Below the pieces are notes generated by a model that ran no database searches, had not been told where the DNA came from, and was given only the letters and a program-made list of their open reading frames with translations. From Membranipora membranacea (taxonomy: Eukaryota; Bryozoa; Gymnolaemata; Cheilostomatida; Membraniporidae), in NCBI GenBank assembly GCA_914767715.1, contig OU612067.1, positions 1,736,001 to 1,800,000 of the forward strand: a DNA stretch of 64,000 bases, given 5' to 3'. Both the position numbers and the translations under genes were made by a program. This document shows positions 1 through 24,100 of this stretch, one piece after another. Within the stretch, counting starts at the first letter, position 1. Each line of letters starts with the position of its first letter.

Positions 1-80
1 CCACATCCATTTCGAAAGTTGGACATATTTTGACTCTTTTTTTGTCAGTACACACACGTGTCATATTCAACTCCACTCAC

Positions 81-270
81 CGCTTTATACATGAGAGTCA
101 TGAAATGCTTAGTTTGTTTCAGTTCAATTTCAATCTTTTCCAGTTTATCAGATAGGAGACGAATCTCTACATCCTGTGAGGTAGAAGGTGTCGTCCCGAT
201 ACTCCCTGAGCTAACAGAGAGGAACTCGGTACTCCCCAGTATGAGCAGGTATACTGTTACTGAACTAACT
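81..270 (-). CDS. Possible internal exon of an unknown minus-strand gene
   Basis: Read on the minus strand, this stretch is open for 63 codons. It is bounded by a good acceptor (ATTATTACAG) and a consensus donor (GTGAGT). The second half is charged and heptad-like (LLSDKLEKIEIELKQTKHF), which suggests a short coiled coil. The first half is rich in Ser and Thr. A possible upstream exon of 39 nt lies at 496-534, with acceptor CTGCAG and donor GTAAGT, and its phase fits this one. The gene would continue beyond the left edge. I do not recognise the protein. It could also be a chance open stretch: the phase match and two good splice sites are the only support. Confidence 0.3.
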
Positions 271-534
271 CTGTAATAATATTTCTGTTTTTCTTTATTA
301 TAATCGCACGATTAGAAGCAGAATCTAGCCTCTGTTATTTCATTTCAAGTGAACTGAGTCAAAGTCAATCACCATGACCGTATGTACCTTGATATATAGA
401 TCAGACCTACACTTTCTGGAAGAAATCAATAGAAGAAACAATTTTTTACTATTACAATTATTACTATTGCTAAACCGATGAGAAGCTGAACTTACCCCTC
501 CATCTTTTCCCGACATGTACTGAGATGTAGCGCC

Positions 535-3000
535 CTGCAGACTGGATACTAAGTGATGAATATCTAGAAGGAAGTAGTCTTTAATGTTGGCTGGACCAGC
601 ATCATATGATCAACAGTTGTAACAAATAAATAAAATTCAGCTTACATGTTGACATTAGAAAGTGAATCATTAACTGAATTCACAGATGATTATGTCGATT
701 TCAATGCTGATGACTGTGGGATGCCTAATAATGAATATCTTTCTTAGAAATTTCATCACAAATATTCTTAACTAACTTCCTTGTGGTGAATATAACCGAA
801 TTTGGCGTCAACACCCTAAAGCTTCAAACCACACAGATATTTATGTTTTGATGTCTCAGAAAGCTAACCTTTAAACTTTACCAGGGAGGAGGGTAGGGAG
901 GAGGATGGGGTGGCGTAACATGGACTTCACTACCAGAGTAAAGTTATGGAGCAAAAGGCGAGGGATTAGACAATGGCTGCGTTACATTGGTACAGAAGTC
1001 AGGCAATGAACAAAATGTGATAAGTGTCCCACTCTTACAGTCAGTAAAAGTTTTCTACATAGTAACTTTCAAACTATTGTTATAGTGGATGCCGCAACAG
1101 ACTGTTCCTGAGTCGTGGCTTGTGATCATTTACTTTCGCTGATATGAGGAGGTTACAGAGTTTTAGCTGATAATCTAGCCGCTGAGATTTGAGTCCGTCC
1201 ATCTTTTTATGATACAATCACAGAGTGTGGATATATCATTACTCTATGATACAATACAAAAGCTAGCCTTAGAACAAATGTGATAAGTCTCCACCCCTTT
1301 CAACCAGCAAATTTCTCTATACTATTAACATTATTATATCTGGATGCGGGAGCAGACTTCCTTAGTGTTGATTTGTGATCATTGTTATCAGCATCTAGCC
1401 GCTGAGATTTGTATGTTTGCCCCCTCTTTTATATGATATAATACAGGGATCAGCCCTAGCTTCATTCAATGAGAATTATCTTACACATATGAAGGCTTCA
1501 ACAGTACCATAACAGATAAATATCTCATAATATGACCCTTAATAGTAGTGAGACTTTCTGATAGTCAAATCAACCGAAAATTCTATTTAAAAAAATTATC
1601 ACCATCTACATTTAGAGATTCAGATCTGTGAGGGTTTTACACGTCTTTCTCCATCATCCTACCAATTTTTTATGAGTCATTCAAAGTGTTTAGGAAAGCA
1701 AAATACAACCATGGTTAATATCAAAGCGATCTCATAGCAATGAACAAAAAAACAAAGTTTACTGGCTGAGGACATTATTGAATAAAACAACCAATTTTAA
1801 AGTGTGAAAACCCAGGGTCTAAAAGGGTATAGGGTCTGTAAGAATGTTGTCATCCTCCCTGATTGCATAACAGCGTAAACACACCGATTAGGTCAAAATA
1901 CCGAAACTGGCAATATGCATTATGCACTGAGGGCTGGAGGTGATGTAATGAGATGCTCATCAACAAACAGCGGTGGCTTCATGATGCCTGGGCCCAACAT
2001 GAGGAGGTAATACTGAAGAAGGTCTCGAAACAGTGATTGACTCATTGTTTCTAGCTGAAGACCCGTGTGTTATGCAGTGGTATGCACACATCTGTATGTT
2101 GTATCATCAGATAAAATCTTGCAAAGAATGTTATGTTGTATCTATATATAGTGTCAATTGCGAGCAGTACTGTCATTATAAGCAAAAATAATCATTCAGA
2201 GAAGATGGTTATATTGCTTCACGACTCGCAAAAACTGAAAGCGTATGTCAAAATTGTTGGGTGTACAAAGTTCCACGAGGCTCAAATCCTAGCTGAAATA
2301 CAGTTGCAAAAAAACCATCAAATCCCATACACTCAACTTTTTTAAATGAATGAATTACAGGGGGGGGGGGGGTGCCATCAGACTATCAGACAACCAATGT
2401 GCCTACACAGAGATGAGGCAAATACTTTACATCAGTTCATTAATAAAATTGATGTTATGTTTGAAACGCTGTCAATGCATTGCAACAGATTTGGCTGGAC
2501 TAGCATCATATGATTGACAGTTGTAACAATCAAATAGCATTTCAGCTTACATGAGGACATTTGAAAATGAATCATTAATTGAATTTACAGACTGGGTGGG
2601 TTCTCTTCTACAATTTTTTCCTGGAAATCTTGGTTCAGTATGTTGGACTCGAATAGTTAGCGAGTTTTTCGTATGTCTTTGATATTGTAGAATAATATTG
2701 CTTTGTTTGATCAGGGAGTTACAGAGGGACTTTCAAACTTTGATCAGACTTTCGGGACTTTTGATCAGACTTTCAAACTTTGAGGGACTTTCGGGACTTT
2801 GATCAGGGACTTTCAAACTCCTTGGTTTGATAGTAATCAACTTTTATCTCTTTTTAGGCTGGCAGTGATAAACGTATGGGCTAATGATGATTATTGGATT
2901 TGTGTCCTTCAAATGATGGCAATTTCTGTATTTCTGTATTGCATTTTAGACTTACCTGCAGCAGTTCATCAACCCTACTCTCATCTGCATGATAAACCAA
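535..3000. other. Non-coding stretch with degenerate local duplications
   Basis: No gene is recognisable here. A block of about 100 bp at 590-660 recurs, diverged, at 2490-2593; both contain GGCTGGAC(C/T)AGCATCATATGAT. A second pair lies at 1088-1215 and 1330-1445; both contain TCTAGCCGCTGAGATTTG. At 2715-2815 the short motif GGGACTTTCAAACTTTGATCAG is partly repeated several times. A run of 14 G lies near 2361. Confidence 0.5.
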
Positions 3001-3037
3001 CATTGTAGATACAATTACATTGAGGGAAAGATGGAAA

Positions 3038-3233
3038 GACGGGAAGGATGGGATAACTGGAGTACCAGGCTCAGACGGAGTACCAGGTTCAGCCGGAGCA
3101 CCAGGCTCATCTGGAGCACCAGGCTCAGCCGGAGTACCAGGCTCAGACGGAGTACCAGGTTCAGCCGGAGCACCAGGCTCATCTGGAGCACCAGGCTCAG
3201 CTGGAGTACCAGGCTCAGATGGTTTTTCATCTC
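3038..3233 (+). repeat. Collagen-like 18-bp tandem repeat (G-X-Y coding)
   Basis: An 18-bp unit is repeated about ten times, as a four-unit block of 72 bp that is itself duplicated. In the plus frame starting at 3020 it translates as uninterrupted Gly-X-Y triplets (GKDGITGVPGSDGVPGSAGA and on), rich in Pro and Ala, as in a collagen or collagen-like exon. The frame then leaves the G-X-Y pattern and stops at 3311-3313. No convincing neighbouring exon was found. It may be one exon or a fragment of a collagen-like gene, or a minisatellite derived from one. The other frames are also open only because the repeat length is a multiple of three. Confidence 0.5.
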
Positions 3234-4039
3234 CCCGCCTACCAATCAGAGGGAAAACATTGGCTATATTTATACCCCTTATGTGGTTCTCAGTAGCTGA
3301 AACTGAATTTTAAACAAATTTAAATGTTGTTCTACAAATTAAAGCATTTTAGCACTATACATTCACATTCCGCTTGCAGGATAGTCTTGTGACACACCAT
3401 GACATGATATCATGGTGAAAACTTCAGAATCAGCATTCAAAGAGCTGAAATCCAAAAGCCAACGCCAGTATTCTAGGCAGCAGCAAAATGGACAAGTAGT
3501 TTTTCTTCGATGATAGTTTTATATGGGGCGTATATGTTCATTGCAACCGATTTCTGCTGCTCCTCAACTATCATTAATAGCAGTCTCATGAAAGCTTGTA
3601 CATCCAATAATTCTGTCATGCTCTTTCAGATTTTGCAAGTTTGGATTCCATACCAATATTTCTTGATCAATTTCCAAGTTGCAGGCAGAATTTTTGTCAA
3701 TGAGACACTAAGTTGGAAGGCAAGTTACATTATAACCATTGCAATCAGCTCCAAAAAGTTGACTAGTAACAACTATGAAACCTTGCCCGACCGATTTTCT
3801 AAATAAAAGTGAAAGCTAGGATGGACAAATTTTTTTTTGAATGAAAATATGTATGAGGTAGGTATCAAGTAATTCTCTAAGTTATTTATTGTAATAAATG
3901 CATGTTAATTATCATTACAGTAAATATTTTAACATCACGGTTTTTGATGAGTAAAAGGGGGGGGGGAGTAGGAGGCCGGAAAGGGGAGGAGGAGAGAGAG
4001 GAGAGGGTGAGAGCTATTAGCAGCAACAAGAGAAGACAA

Positions 4040-4285
4040 ACATCTGAATTGGATATGCAGAGTACAGATACAGACTGTACCCTTGTACTCTGTATGTCAG
4101 AAAAATACAGACTGTCTGTGGGTACAGACTGTATTTGGTTACAGACTGTTAGATAGATACAGACTGTTAGATAGATAGAGATAGTCTGTGGGTACAGACT
4201 GTCAGATAGATACAGACTGTGGGGGGGGGGGGGCTACAGTCTGGCTGGATATATACAGCGAGTCTGTATGTACAGACTGTAGTTG
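4040..4285. repeat. Degenerate TACAGACTGT minisatellite
   Basis: The 10-bp motif TACAGACTGT occurs about ten times, with spacers containing TAGATAGA and one G run at about 4220-4232. The array lies just 3' of the omega GST gene. No coding or regulatory role is visible. Confidence 0.7.
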
Positions 4286-4323
4286 CTTGTAAAACCTGAG
4301 TGATATTAAGAGAAGTCTAATTA

Positions 4324-7300
4324 TTACTCCGCCGTAGAAGAGTCAAAATCATAATTAGTCTGTCCAGACTTCTGACTATCCCAATATTTCTTATATTCGT
4401 TAGCTGAGTTCCTAACGTTTCTTACTGCAGTCAGGTTAACCATGTTATCCACCCATGCTGCTAATGTGGGCACCTCCTCTGAGTCTATGGTAAATCCTTT
4501 GGCTAGTAATCTCTCGAAAGTCGGCCAGAGTAGGAAATCAGTCATTGTCACATCATCACCTGTACGTAAGAGAGAGAGAAGGGAGATAGTCTACCATTGA
4601 TGGACACAGAAGAGCTGACAAGTGGATCTCAGACCCTTTTTTTGTGTTGAAGATTGATTGGTCGAGTCAGAATTCCATTGGAACCTTTACAAATTTGCTA
4701 TTGTGAGGATAAGTATAGATGGGATTGTGGTTACTGTTGAATCATATATTCATTGGTTCATCGAAGCCACCATTGCTAACTGTACAGCCACTTATGGACA
4801 CAGGAGAGTTCGTTCAATAAGTAATTTACGTTTTTGTCTGCTAAGAAGTATAATTTATAGACATATTATAACGGAAGTGAACAAATACGGGAATAGTAGA
4901 TAATTTACCTGCGATGAATTTGGTCTCATCACTCATAGAGTCCTCTATCCGGTACAGATGATCATCTACTATGTCTGCTAACTTTCTATTAGAACTTACC
5001 TCAATTCTATCATATATATAAGAATTCAATATGTTGTTTATCTACAAGAAATAACAATCATCAATCATCGGCACGGATATTGTAACCACCATTGGAATTT
5101 AAACAACAAATCAGAACACTAACCTACTTAGCTGATGCAGGGGGGATTGGGAAACAGCATACTAGAATACTGTGGTGCAAATTTCTTGCAATGGAACAGT
5201 AAACCAATAGAAAAGCAGACCTACAGAGGCCTTTGACCTGGCATATTTACAGACAGGACTGTGTGTCCAGTTTGTGCGTCGACAGGGAAACCATGCTGAA
5301 AAATGCCAAAGATCTACAGTCAGATATTATATGAGTTATACTTATACCTCATTGAATTGCTGAAGAACAGCTCCACTGATTGGGTTATCTTCTGATGAGA
5401 AAATATGTGGACTGTCTGGGTACTTCTCCTCTAACCATTCACCACATTCTAATGATCTAAAAAAATACTACACTTTAATAATGGTTATAATATGAAAACT
5501 GCAACATGCTGTAGGATGAGAGAACACAACTCCAAGTTGTGAATAGCGCCATAAACCCATTCTTTTTAAGGGATGGGGATATGGCCAATCGGTTAGCGCG
5601 CATGCTATTCATAGCCAAACAATTAATGCCGCGGGAGTTGTGGCTTCTAGTCCCACTGGGAGAGCTTTCAAATGTTGATTGTTCTAGCCCCCAGCACCCT
5701 CGGGTGTATGAATACCTCGCCTAAAAAATGTATGGGAGAAATACAGCCTTTGCACTGCTCAACGAGTGGCCCTGGGGTCGCATGCGGCCCCCTGACCCAA
5801 TTTTATGCGGCCCCCGACCCGTTTGAGAAAATCGTAGTCACAAAAACAATTTTCACCCCTATATTTATTACATTCCTCATTTGAACAATAAGGAAGGCTC
5901 TACATCTAGTCACAGTATTTTGGAATTCCCCAACCATTGCATTTGAGTGAGCTCCAATAAATAAATTTACTGCAGGGAATACTGCACACCCATATATGAA
6001 TGTTTGATTCATCGCGAGGTTGCGCTCCCCAGGGACATTGCAATATGTGGATGCGGCCCTATTCAAAAATATATAAGTATTTGGGTTTGTGCAATGTGGT
6101 CCACTCTCTCATTCTCTTTATTGTGACACTGACATCATACTTGAGCTGTGAGGTAATTCTTAATGGTTTCCATATTTATGACGCAGATGAGCTCTGAATT
6201 ATTACACTGACAAGGCTGAATGTAAATTCTGTGGTTTGTCAGTAGCTCTTTTATTGAACAGATATGGAGATTGTGTCATTCTCTCCATGAGCAGATAACT
6301 AAAAGGGGTTATATTTTAACATGATCTCATCTCTATCTGTGTTTTGATCGAGGTAGGGTTGTGGTGTTCTGCTCCCTATACATACTGCTCAAACCAAATC
6401 AGGCTTGGAACTCAGTGCCCACTGAAATTCTCTCAAAGATAGTTGTTTATTAGTCGACATTCACCAAACAGCTATTAAAAAATACATATTACGATGAGTG
6501 GAGTATACACACCCGATGATTGTAGTAGTAATATTCTTGAAGCCGTCTGTAAGTTCTATTAGAGGTACTGTTCCTGCTGGATTCTTCTCCAGTAACCACT
6601 CGGGCTTATCAACTAAACTTATATTGACCTCTTCGTGTCTAACAAATGAAAAATATATATAAGGTCAAAATGTCGCCAAATGGTTGAACAGGCACATAAA
6701 TGAACAATTCAAACATTTTATGTGGGATAGAGTATTCGGGAAGCATAATATTGCTTGGAAAGAGCCAATAGCGCCGTAACAATAAATTAACAACAGCTTG
6801 CCAATCCAATGTAAAACCTTATTTGAGATAGAAATCTTACACTCACTCAATTTCTTTATGAGCGAGGGCTAGCCTTGTACGCTGAGCGAATGGACACCAT
6901 TTCATAGAGTATAACCTGAGCGTATCAGCAGCTAGGGAGGGGCACTCATCAGCTATCAATAATAATGAATACTGTTATATCGCAATCATAAGCTAAATAA
7001 ACAAAGGGAACAATGATTACAGGATAGTGTAGCAAATAACTGAGCTGGTATAGTTTCAACACCGAATTTTCATCGGAACAATCGAAAATAGGGATAGCAG
7101 TATAGCTAGGATGGTTTGGAGGAAATGATTTAAGTGTGTATGTGCAATGTTGCACATTTCAATCATGATGATGAAGAAAGCTGAGATTACCTGATGTAAG
7201 ATGGTTAGTTTGAAACTTGAGGTAATCAGGCAGAGCAGCTTTAGTTCCATATTGACATGCCGGCGCTGTACGTTTAGATGGTTTCTGTAACAGAGCTCTG

Positions 7301-7344
7301 AAGCCTTGATCACTCAGTATAAAGATTCTCCGAGTGACTGACAT
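4324..7344 (-). CDS. GSTO: Omega-class glutathione S-transferase
   Basis: There are six coding exons on the minus strand: 7191-7344, 6847-6952, 6513-6638, 5348-5456, 4909-5041 and 4324-4559. All have GT-AG junctions and matching phases, giving 287 residues. Omega GSTs are glutathione-dependent thiol transferases and dehydroascorbate reductases. The thioredoxin-like domain begins near residue 62 (LRLYSMKWCPFAQRTRLALA). Cys71 in WCPF is the expected catalytic cysteine of the omega class, where other GSTs use Tyr or Ser. KPEWLLEKNPAGTVPLIE carries the cis-Pro glutathione-binding turn. The C-terminal helical domain contains TMTDFLLWPTFERL, the counterpart of the human GSTO1 MIDYLIWPWFERL segment. 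The usual length is about 240 residues. The extra 40 or so N-terminal residues are basic and Ser/Thr-rich without acids at the start (MSVTRRIFILSDQGFRALLQ), which resembles a mitochondrial presequence (inference). The start is the only ATG in exon 1. Confidence 0.93.
5569..5700 (+). mobile_element. tRNA-derived SINE-like sequence in a GSTO intron
   Basis: A box A-like motif, TGGCCAATCGG followed by TTAGCGCGC (5582-5592), is followed about 50 bp later by a box B-like motif, GCTTCTAGTCC (5643-5653, 9 of 11 matches to GGTTCGANTCC). The surrounding sequence does not fold as a full tRNA, and the box spacing is too long for a normal tRNA, so a tRNA-derived SINE head is more likely. Downstream (5770-6060) are several copies of the motif ATGCGGCCC, whose origin is unclear. 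Confidence 0.45.
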
Positions 7345-7463
7345 AGTGATATGTAGATTATTTTGATATGTCTTTTGTAGAACCTGTAATGCTGTTAAAA
7401 ATATCAGACGATTTGAACTGATTTTGTTAATAGGAGAATATTATCCTACAGATAAAGACAATT

Positions 7464-8453
7464 AGGGGAAGGCGGGGCACGTTGAGCCATGGGGCACGTT
7501 GATCCACCCCACTTTTTTCCAATACCATTTTATGTTTTGAGTTTTCCCCTCCATCAGAGGCCATGTGCCCAAAGGCACCCTTTTTGAGCAGACAAGAGTA
7601 AAGATAGCTACTAAGGGAAGAAAATTATTTAGTTTTTCATCGGTTTTAGCGCAAAAAGTAAGTAATGCGCTAATCGACAGAAATATCATCTATTCCCAAC
7701 AAGGCGTGGCTGAGAAGTTGTAACTTTTATTATGTGATAACATCATATTTAGTCTCAATTTCACATAATCTAAACTTATCTCTGATGGAGAGGTTTTGTT
7801 TAACTCGAATTGAAAGTGAAAAACAGGCTGTTGGGGCATGTTGAGCCATGCCCGTTGGGGCACGTTGAGCCATGCCCTGGAGTATATGAATGTTATATGA
7901 TGAAACTGTAGATGAAGTATATGTACGCAAAAACAAAAACATTGGATTCAATGTATCTTTAATGAAATGAGCAATTACTCTGAGTTCAATTTTCCATCAC
8001 TTATCATCAAGTTTGCCATGTGCAAGTTTTCCTATACCGCAAATGTTTCAGAGATTTATTTTGTGTAGCGAACTATATTTTATAGTTCAATTGAGTGAAA
8101 AAAATGCGCTGTTGCAATGAATTAGGTTGTTTTTCTTTATTTCTTATGGTTGCAATGAATTAAAGGGTTATGACCAGCAAAGAGATAGCCGTAACATAGT
8201 GGCTCAACGTGCCCCATGCAAAATTCGGACCCGGCTCAACGTGCCCCGTGCTTGGGGCACGTTGAGCCGGGTCCGAATTTTTTTTTAAACAACAATATTT
8301 CCTTTTCTTGTTGCAATAGGTTTCTGACCTCACTCATGTTGATGGGAGACATGGAGACCATTTTCAGTGCCAATTTTTGTTAATCTGGCACAATTCAACT
8401 GCATGTTACAATCAAATATGTAAAAACTGGCTCAACGTACCCCGCCTACCCCA
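7464..8453. mobile_element. Non-autonomous DNA transposon with GGGGCACGTTGAGCC ends
   Basis: The element of about 990 bp starts with AGGGGAAGGCGGGGCACGTT and ends with the near-complement (GGCTCAACGTACCCCGCCTA plus CCCC), so it has terminal inverted repeats of about 25 bp. The core GGGGCACGTTGAGCC recurs internally at about 7488, 7835, 7857, 8203 and 8235-8270, in both orientations. At 8221-8280 two 27-nt arms form a perfect palindrome around a 6-nt loop. No transposase frame is present. It sits between the divergent GSTO and GFPT genes. I could not define a target-site duplication. Confidence 0.75.
8221..8280. repeat. Perfect 27-nt-arm palindrome
   Basis: The left arm (8221-8247, starting AAATTCGGACCCGGCTCAAC) is the exact reverse complement of the right arm (8254-8280), with the loop GTGCTT between them. 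It lies within the GGGGCACGTTGAGCC transposon and could form a strong hairpin in DNA or RNA. Confidence 0.9.
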
Positions 8454-9019
8454 ACTCTTGGTGGACAAAGATATGATATCAGTTTGCAAAATTTGGTAAG
8501 AAATCAGTACAGCAGTACATTATTGTGTTATGTCTGTTACATATATCTTGTAAATTCAGCAAAAAACAATATTGCTTATTTCCCTCTCACATGGCTTGTT
8601 TAGAAGAAATCTCACAGAGGATCATTAAGTTTAAAGTAAGACAACATGAACAATTAGGTATATTGCAGTTTTGCTAGAAGAAGGCCACACAAAACTACAC
8701 TTGTGATCGAGGGCCAAAGTGTGACTACATGCGGCACGACTGCTGCGTGGCAATCCCATACCAACACTTACACTGGCATCTCTTACAACACACAAGGCCA
8801 AATATGCAGACTTTGTTACTAAAGATAGAGCACTTCAGTCCCGTGTGTTGTGCCAGAATAACTGTAACTTTATTGGCGATGTGTGATAGGATGTATAGGA
8901 TTATAGTTTAGAGCTCTCCCATGATGAGCCTGATCATCCACAAAAAACTTTTTTTAAATTTAATGTATATTTTTACTATTCATATATATCATAGCTATGG
9001 TACTACCTACATTCTACTC

Positions 9020-9399
9020 TTAAAGGGCAACCAAGGTTTCGCAGCGATGCATTAATGGGTAGTAAATTATGTGCTAGGCAGCATCAGCTTTGTGCATTAC
9101 GCGACGCAAAACTCAAAGTAGTTGCTGACTCTAAGCTGGGTAACACTTCAATTTAGGGGAGGTTCCAAGACATTGCTGTTATGATGATAGAGTACAGGCT
9201 AAATAATAACAGGAACAGGAAACTGCTCTGTGGTATTCTATTTTAGCTGAGTTTGAGTACCTGATGGATGAAATGTTTCCCAATAACTCTGGCTGAATAA
9301 TCATCCGAATTTGGTCTTTTTCCCTATTTTCCTATATGCAGAAGGTGCAATCTGCTATCAATCAATGAGAACATGTTTGAAACCTTGGTTGCCCTTTAA
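9020..9399. mobile_element. MITE with TTAA target-site duplication (piggyBac-type)
   Basis: An insert of 372 bp is bounded by TTAA on both sides (9020-9023 and 9396-9399). It has perfect 17-bp terminal inverted repeats: AGGGCAACCAAGGTTTC at the left end, and its complement GAAACCTTGGTTGCCCT at the right. TTAA duplication is the hallmark of piggyBac transposition. No transposase is encoded. A truncated, inverted second copy lies at 28803-28914 and also ends in GGTTGCCCT followed by TTAA, so this is a dispersed family. Confidence 0.85.
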
Positions 9400-10202
9400 C
9401 TCCTACCTTGCTCCTTCCAACTACATACCTAGCTAGACAAGCTCTCATAATAATAATAATTATAATCACTGATGAATGAATCAACTGAGCATTAATCATG
9501 AAAATATAAATGTATATATGGTTGTGATTCTTGAGTTACTACTTGCTTCTAGTCAGAGGTTCAATCAATTTATGATTAGTCTTTACACTCAAACAAATAA
9601 ATCATGAAATCATGAATGACCAAACAAGCTTACAGTTGTAAAGACTTTCTCCTAGCTATACACAAAGAGAAGACATGCCACTTTCATCACAATCACCACT
9701 TATTCTTGGGACAGAAAATAGTCTAAGCAGGGTGATCCAACCCAATCAGCCAGCCATGTGTAAAAGGAAAAGAAATTCTTGCAGCCTTTCTTCAAAACAT
9801 ATATATGAGATCACCTCACCATCCTGAGTTGGGAGTGAAACCTGTAGTTTCACTTTGGAGTTACAGCATGAGATCATTCTACATGGCATCTGAGAAAAGT
9901 GAGACTCACTTTGAGCACCCTTAGTTTATGAGAATAGTCAACAAATGGTCCTAAGTTTATAGTGTATGCGGATTGTTCCCTCTTGTTGGTTTACGACGGT
10001 AAAAGCCGGTTCAATACTTTGTAGAAAGGTTGCACAATTGAACAGGAAACATCAACATAAACATAAATTGCATGACAACTTATGAATATATCTCACACAA
10101 CCTCAAGCACTCCTAGATATAAACTGCTCACCCTGCTGTTAGCAGATTTACCTGAAACCATTTTGTACAGCATAACATACTCCACCAGCCTCTAACCCAA
10201 TC

Positions 10203-22202
<12,000 letters not shown>

Positions 22203-24100
22203 GTTAAACTCAACACAACGATAATATCAACAACATATCACGTCACATGACTGTCAACTGACTGTTACATGTAGTCATGTGAAATAGTTTACCCTCTAAC
22301 CACGCTCCCTAGTCTGCATAATACAAAAACTATCAGCTGCTCAAAGCAACGATGCTCCTAATTGTGTGTCAGGCAAATGAGTTAATTGAATTATGAGTAT
22401 GAATATCTGTAGGATTCAGTGCAATGATATCAGTAAATATGAAATACTGAAGACTACTACTATCATTATGAATTGCATTATGAATCATGTTTTTTATGTA
22501 ATTTTTCCCTTGGTACGTGCGCATTAGTTACACAATGAAATGTATTACTCTTGTGATAACCTTAACCTATCCTTATACATTTTGATTAGACGTCTTTCTT
22601 TCTCAATCACCAAAGCTCTCCCTTTATATTTGGTTCTACAAGATTATTTATTTATTCCAGAGCATCTTACCTTAGGTCATAGTATCGTTTTGGATTTGGT
22701 TATTTTGGGTGTTGGTTTGAGTTTTTGTTATTACACTAAAAATTGTCTGTTGATTTTATATTTTGATGACATTTACCAAATATAAATATATACAAATATG
22801 TGAAACCTATGTACCTAATAACCTGAATAAACGGGATACCCTGTATAACAAATATCACACTGTCATTTTATGTGACAGAGAAAATGCGTAAACATTACAA
22901 GATTGATGATCAATGCAGAGAAGTGAAATCATCACTAAAGACTTGTCTTCCCATGCACACTGAGGAGATAAGTCTTAATTACTGTTAATCACTCTTTTAG
23001 GGTACTGAAGACAGGGATTTTGTCCCAAACTACCTGTAACCATTTATTGTTCGAAATTGTGTTTTGTGCAATTTGTAGTTGTGTACCAGTTTATATATAG
23101 AGAATAACTCTTTGCTTTTTAGCATCGTACCATTTCCTGTTTCTAATCCCAGAGAGTTTGGAAAACCCAAAACATCTGCTCAGCGTCCCATCAGCAACAC
23201 TAAATTATTCCCACACTAATGAATGAGTTCATTTGAGTCTTCAGCATTCAATAAAGTCACTTTTTTTATTCATAGGTACAATTGGATTAAAAAATAGGAA
23301 AACAGTTTTGAAATGAAGAGTAAGAGTGCCCTCCATAGACTTAATAATAAACATAGACTGGACACCATATACAGCTGAAGTGAGACATAGACAGGACACC
23401 ATATACAGCTGAAGTGAGACATAGACAGGACACCATATACACATAGACAGGACACCATATACACATAGACAGGACACCATATACACATAGACAGGACACC
23501 ATATACACATAGACAGGACACCATATACAGCTGAAGTGAGGCACTAAATTGTAGGCAGCGTAACAAAATTAGAAGGTGTAGAAGATGCTTTAATTGATTT
23601 ACTGCTCACAATCCAGGTTTGTCGTTCATAACCCGATCAATTTTTATCATATTTTGAATTTGAAAATTGCTTTGCAAACTGCAGCATCTTGTTGTCAACT
23701 CGATGTTGTTGCTTCTTCTACAGTGTTTTTGCCTCAAATTAATTCAAACTGCTCACAAAAAGCTGCTAAATTTATAATAATTTTCAAACTCAAAATCCGA
23801 TCAATCTTGATCGAGTTAGTAACAAAAAACCTGGTATACGAGCTGCAAGTCAACGGTAACACCAATGCTACTCGAAATTCAACGTCATCATCTCGCCCAC
23901 AATTAAATGCCTCAATGCTAATGCTCCTTATCCTGTCTAGGTTTCTTATTAAGTCTATGGTGTCCTCTTATTTCGATGAAGCATCAGAGTGATCAGAAAA
24001 ATGGAATAGTTTGCTTGTGAATTTGAAAGCCTAAATTAAGTGGGAGAACAGAATTTATCCGTACAATTCATGGTGTATAACATTGAGTTTTCTGGAGACA
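22203..24100. other. GFPT 3' flank and 3' part of cassette A1
   Basis: No gene is seen. Parts of this stretch recur at about 29060-30800 and 36600-37200, including the conserved GACTTGTCTTCCCATGCACA segment at about 22940 and 30020, which marks it as the 3' flank of the family A cassette. A minus-strand AATAAA (plus TTTATT at about 23267) occupies the same relative place in all three cassettes and is a likely polyadenylation signal for family A. Confidence 0.6.
23333..23960. mobile_element. TIR element inserted in cassette A1
   Basis: Perfect 15-bp inverted ends, CCATAGACTTAATAA (23333-23347) and its complement (23946-23960), bound a 628-bp segment that is missing at the matching place in cassette A2 (about 30655). 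It is flanked by similar hexamers, TGCCCT and TGTCCT, a possible imperfect target duplication. Its left part (about 23352-23545) is a minisatellite of ACATAGACAGGACACCATAT-type units. No transposase is visible. If the shared downstream AATAAA is used, the insert lies in the 3' UTR of the A1 gene. Confidence 0.7.

Noticed and set aside
2989-3300. Frames in the other phases of the collagen-like block (STRLRRSTRFSRSTRL; SLVLQLSLVLQM)
   Set aside because: Shadow translations of the 18-bp repeat; only the G-X-Y frame has a known protein pattern.
23241-23566. Minus-strand frames with repeated CVYGVLSMCIW-type sequence
   Set aside because: Translation of the minisatellite inside the TIR element at 23333-23960.
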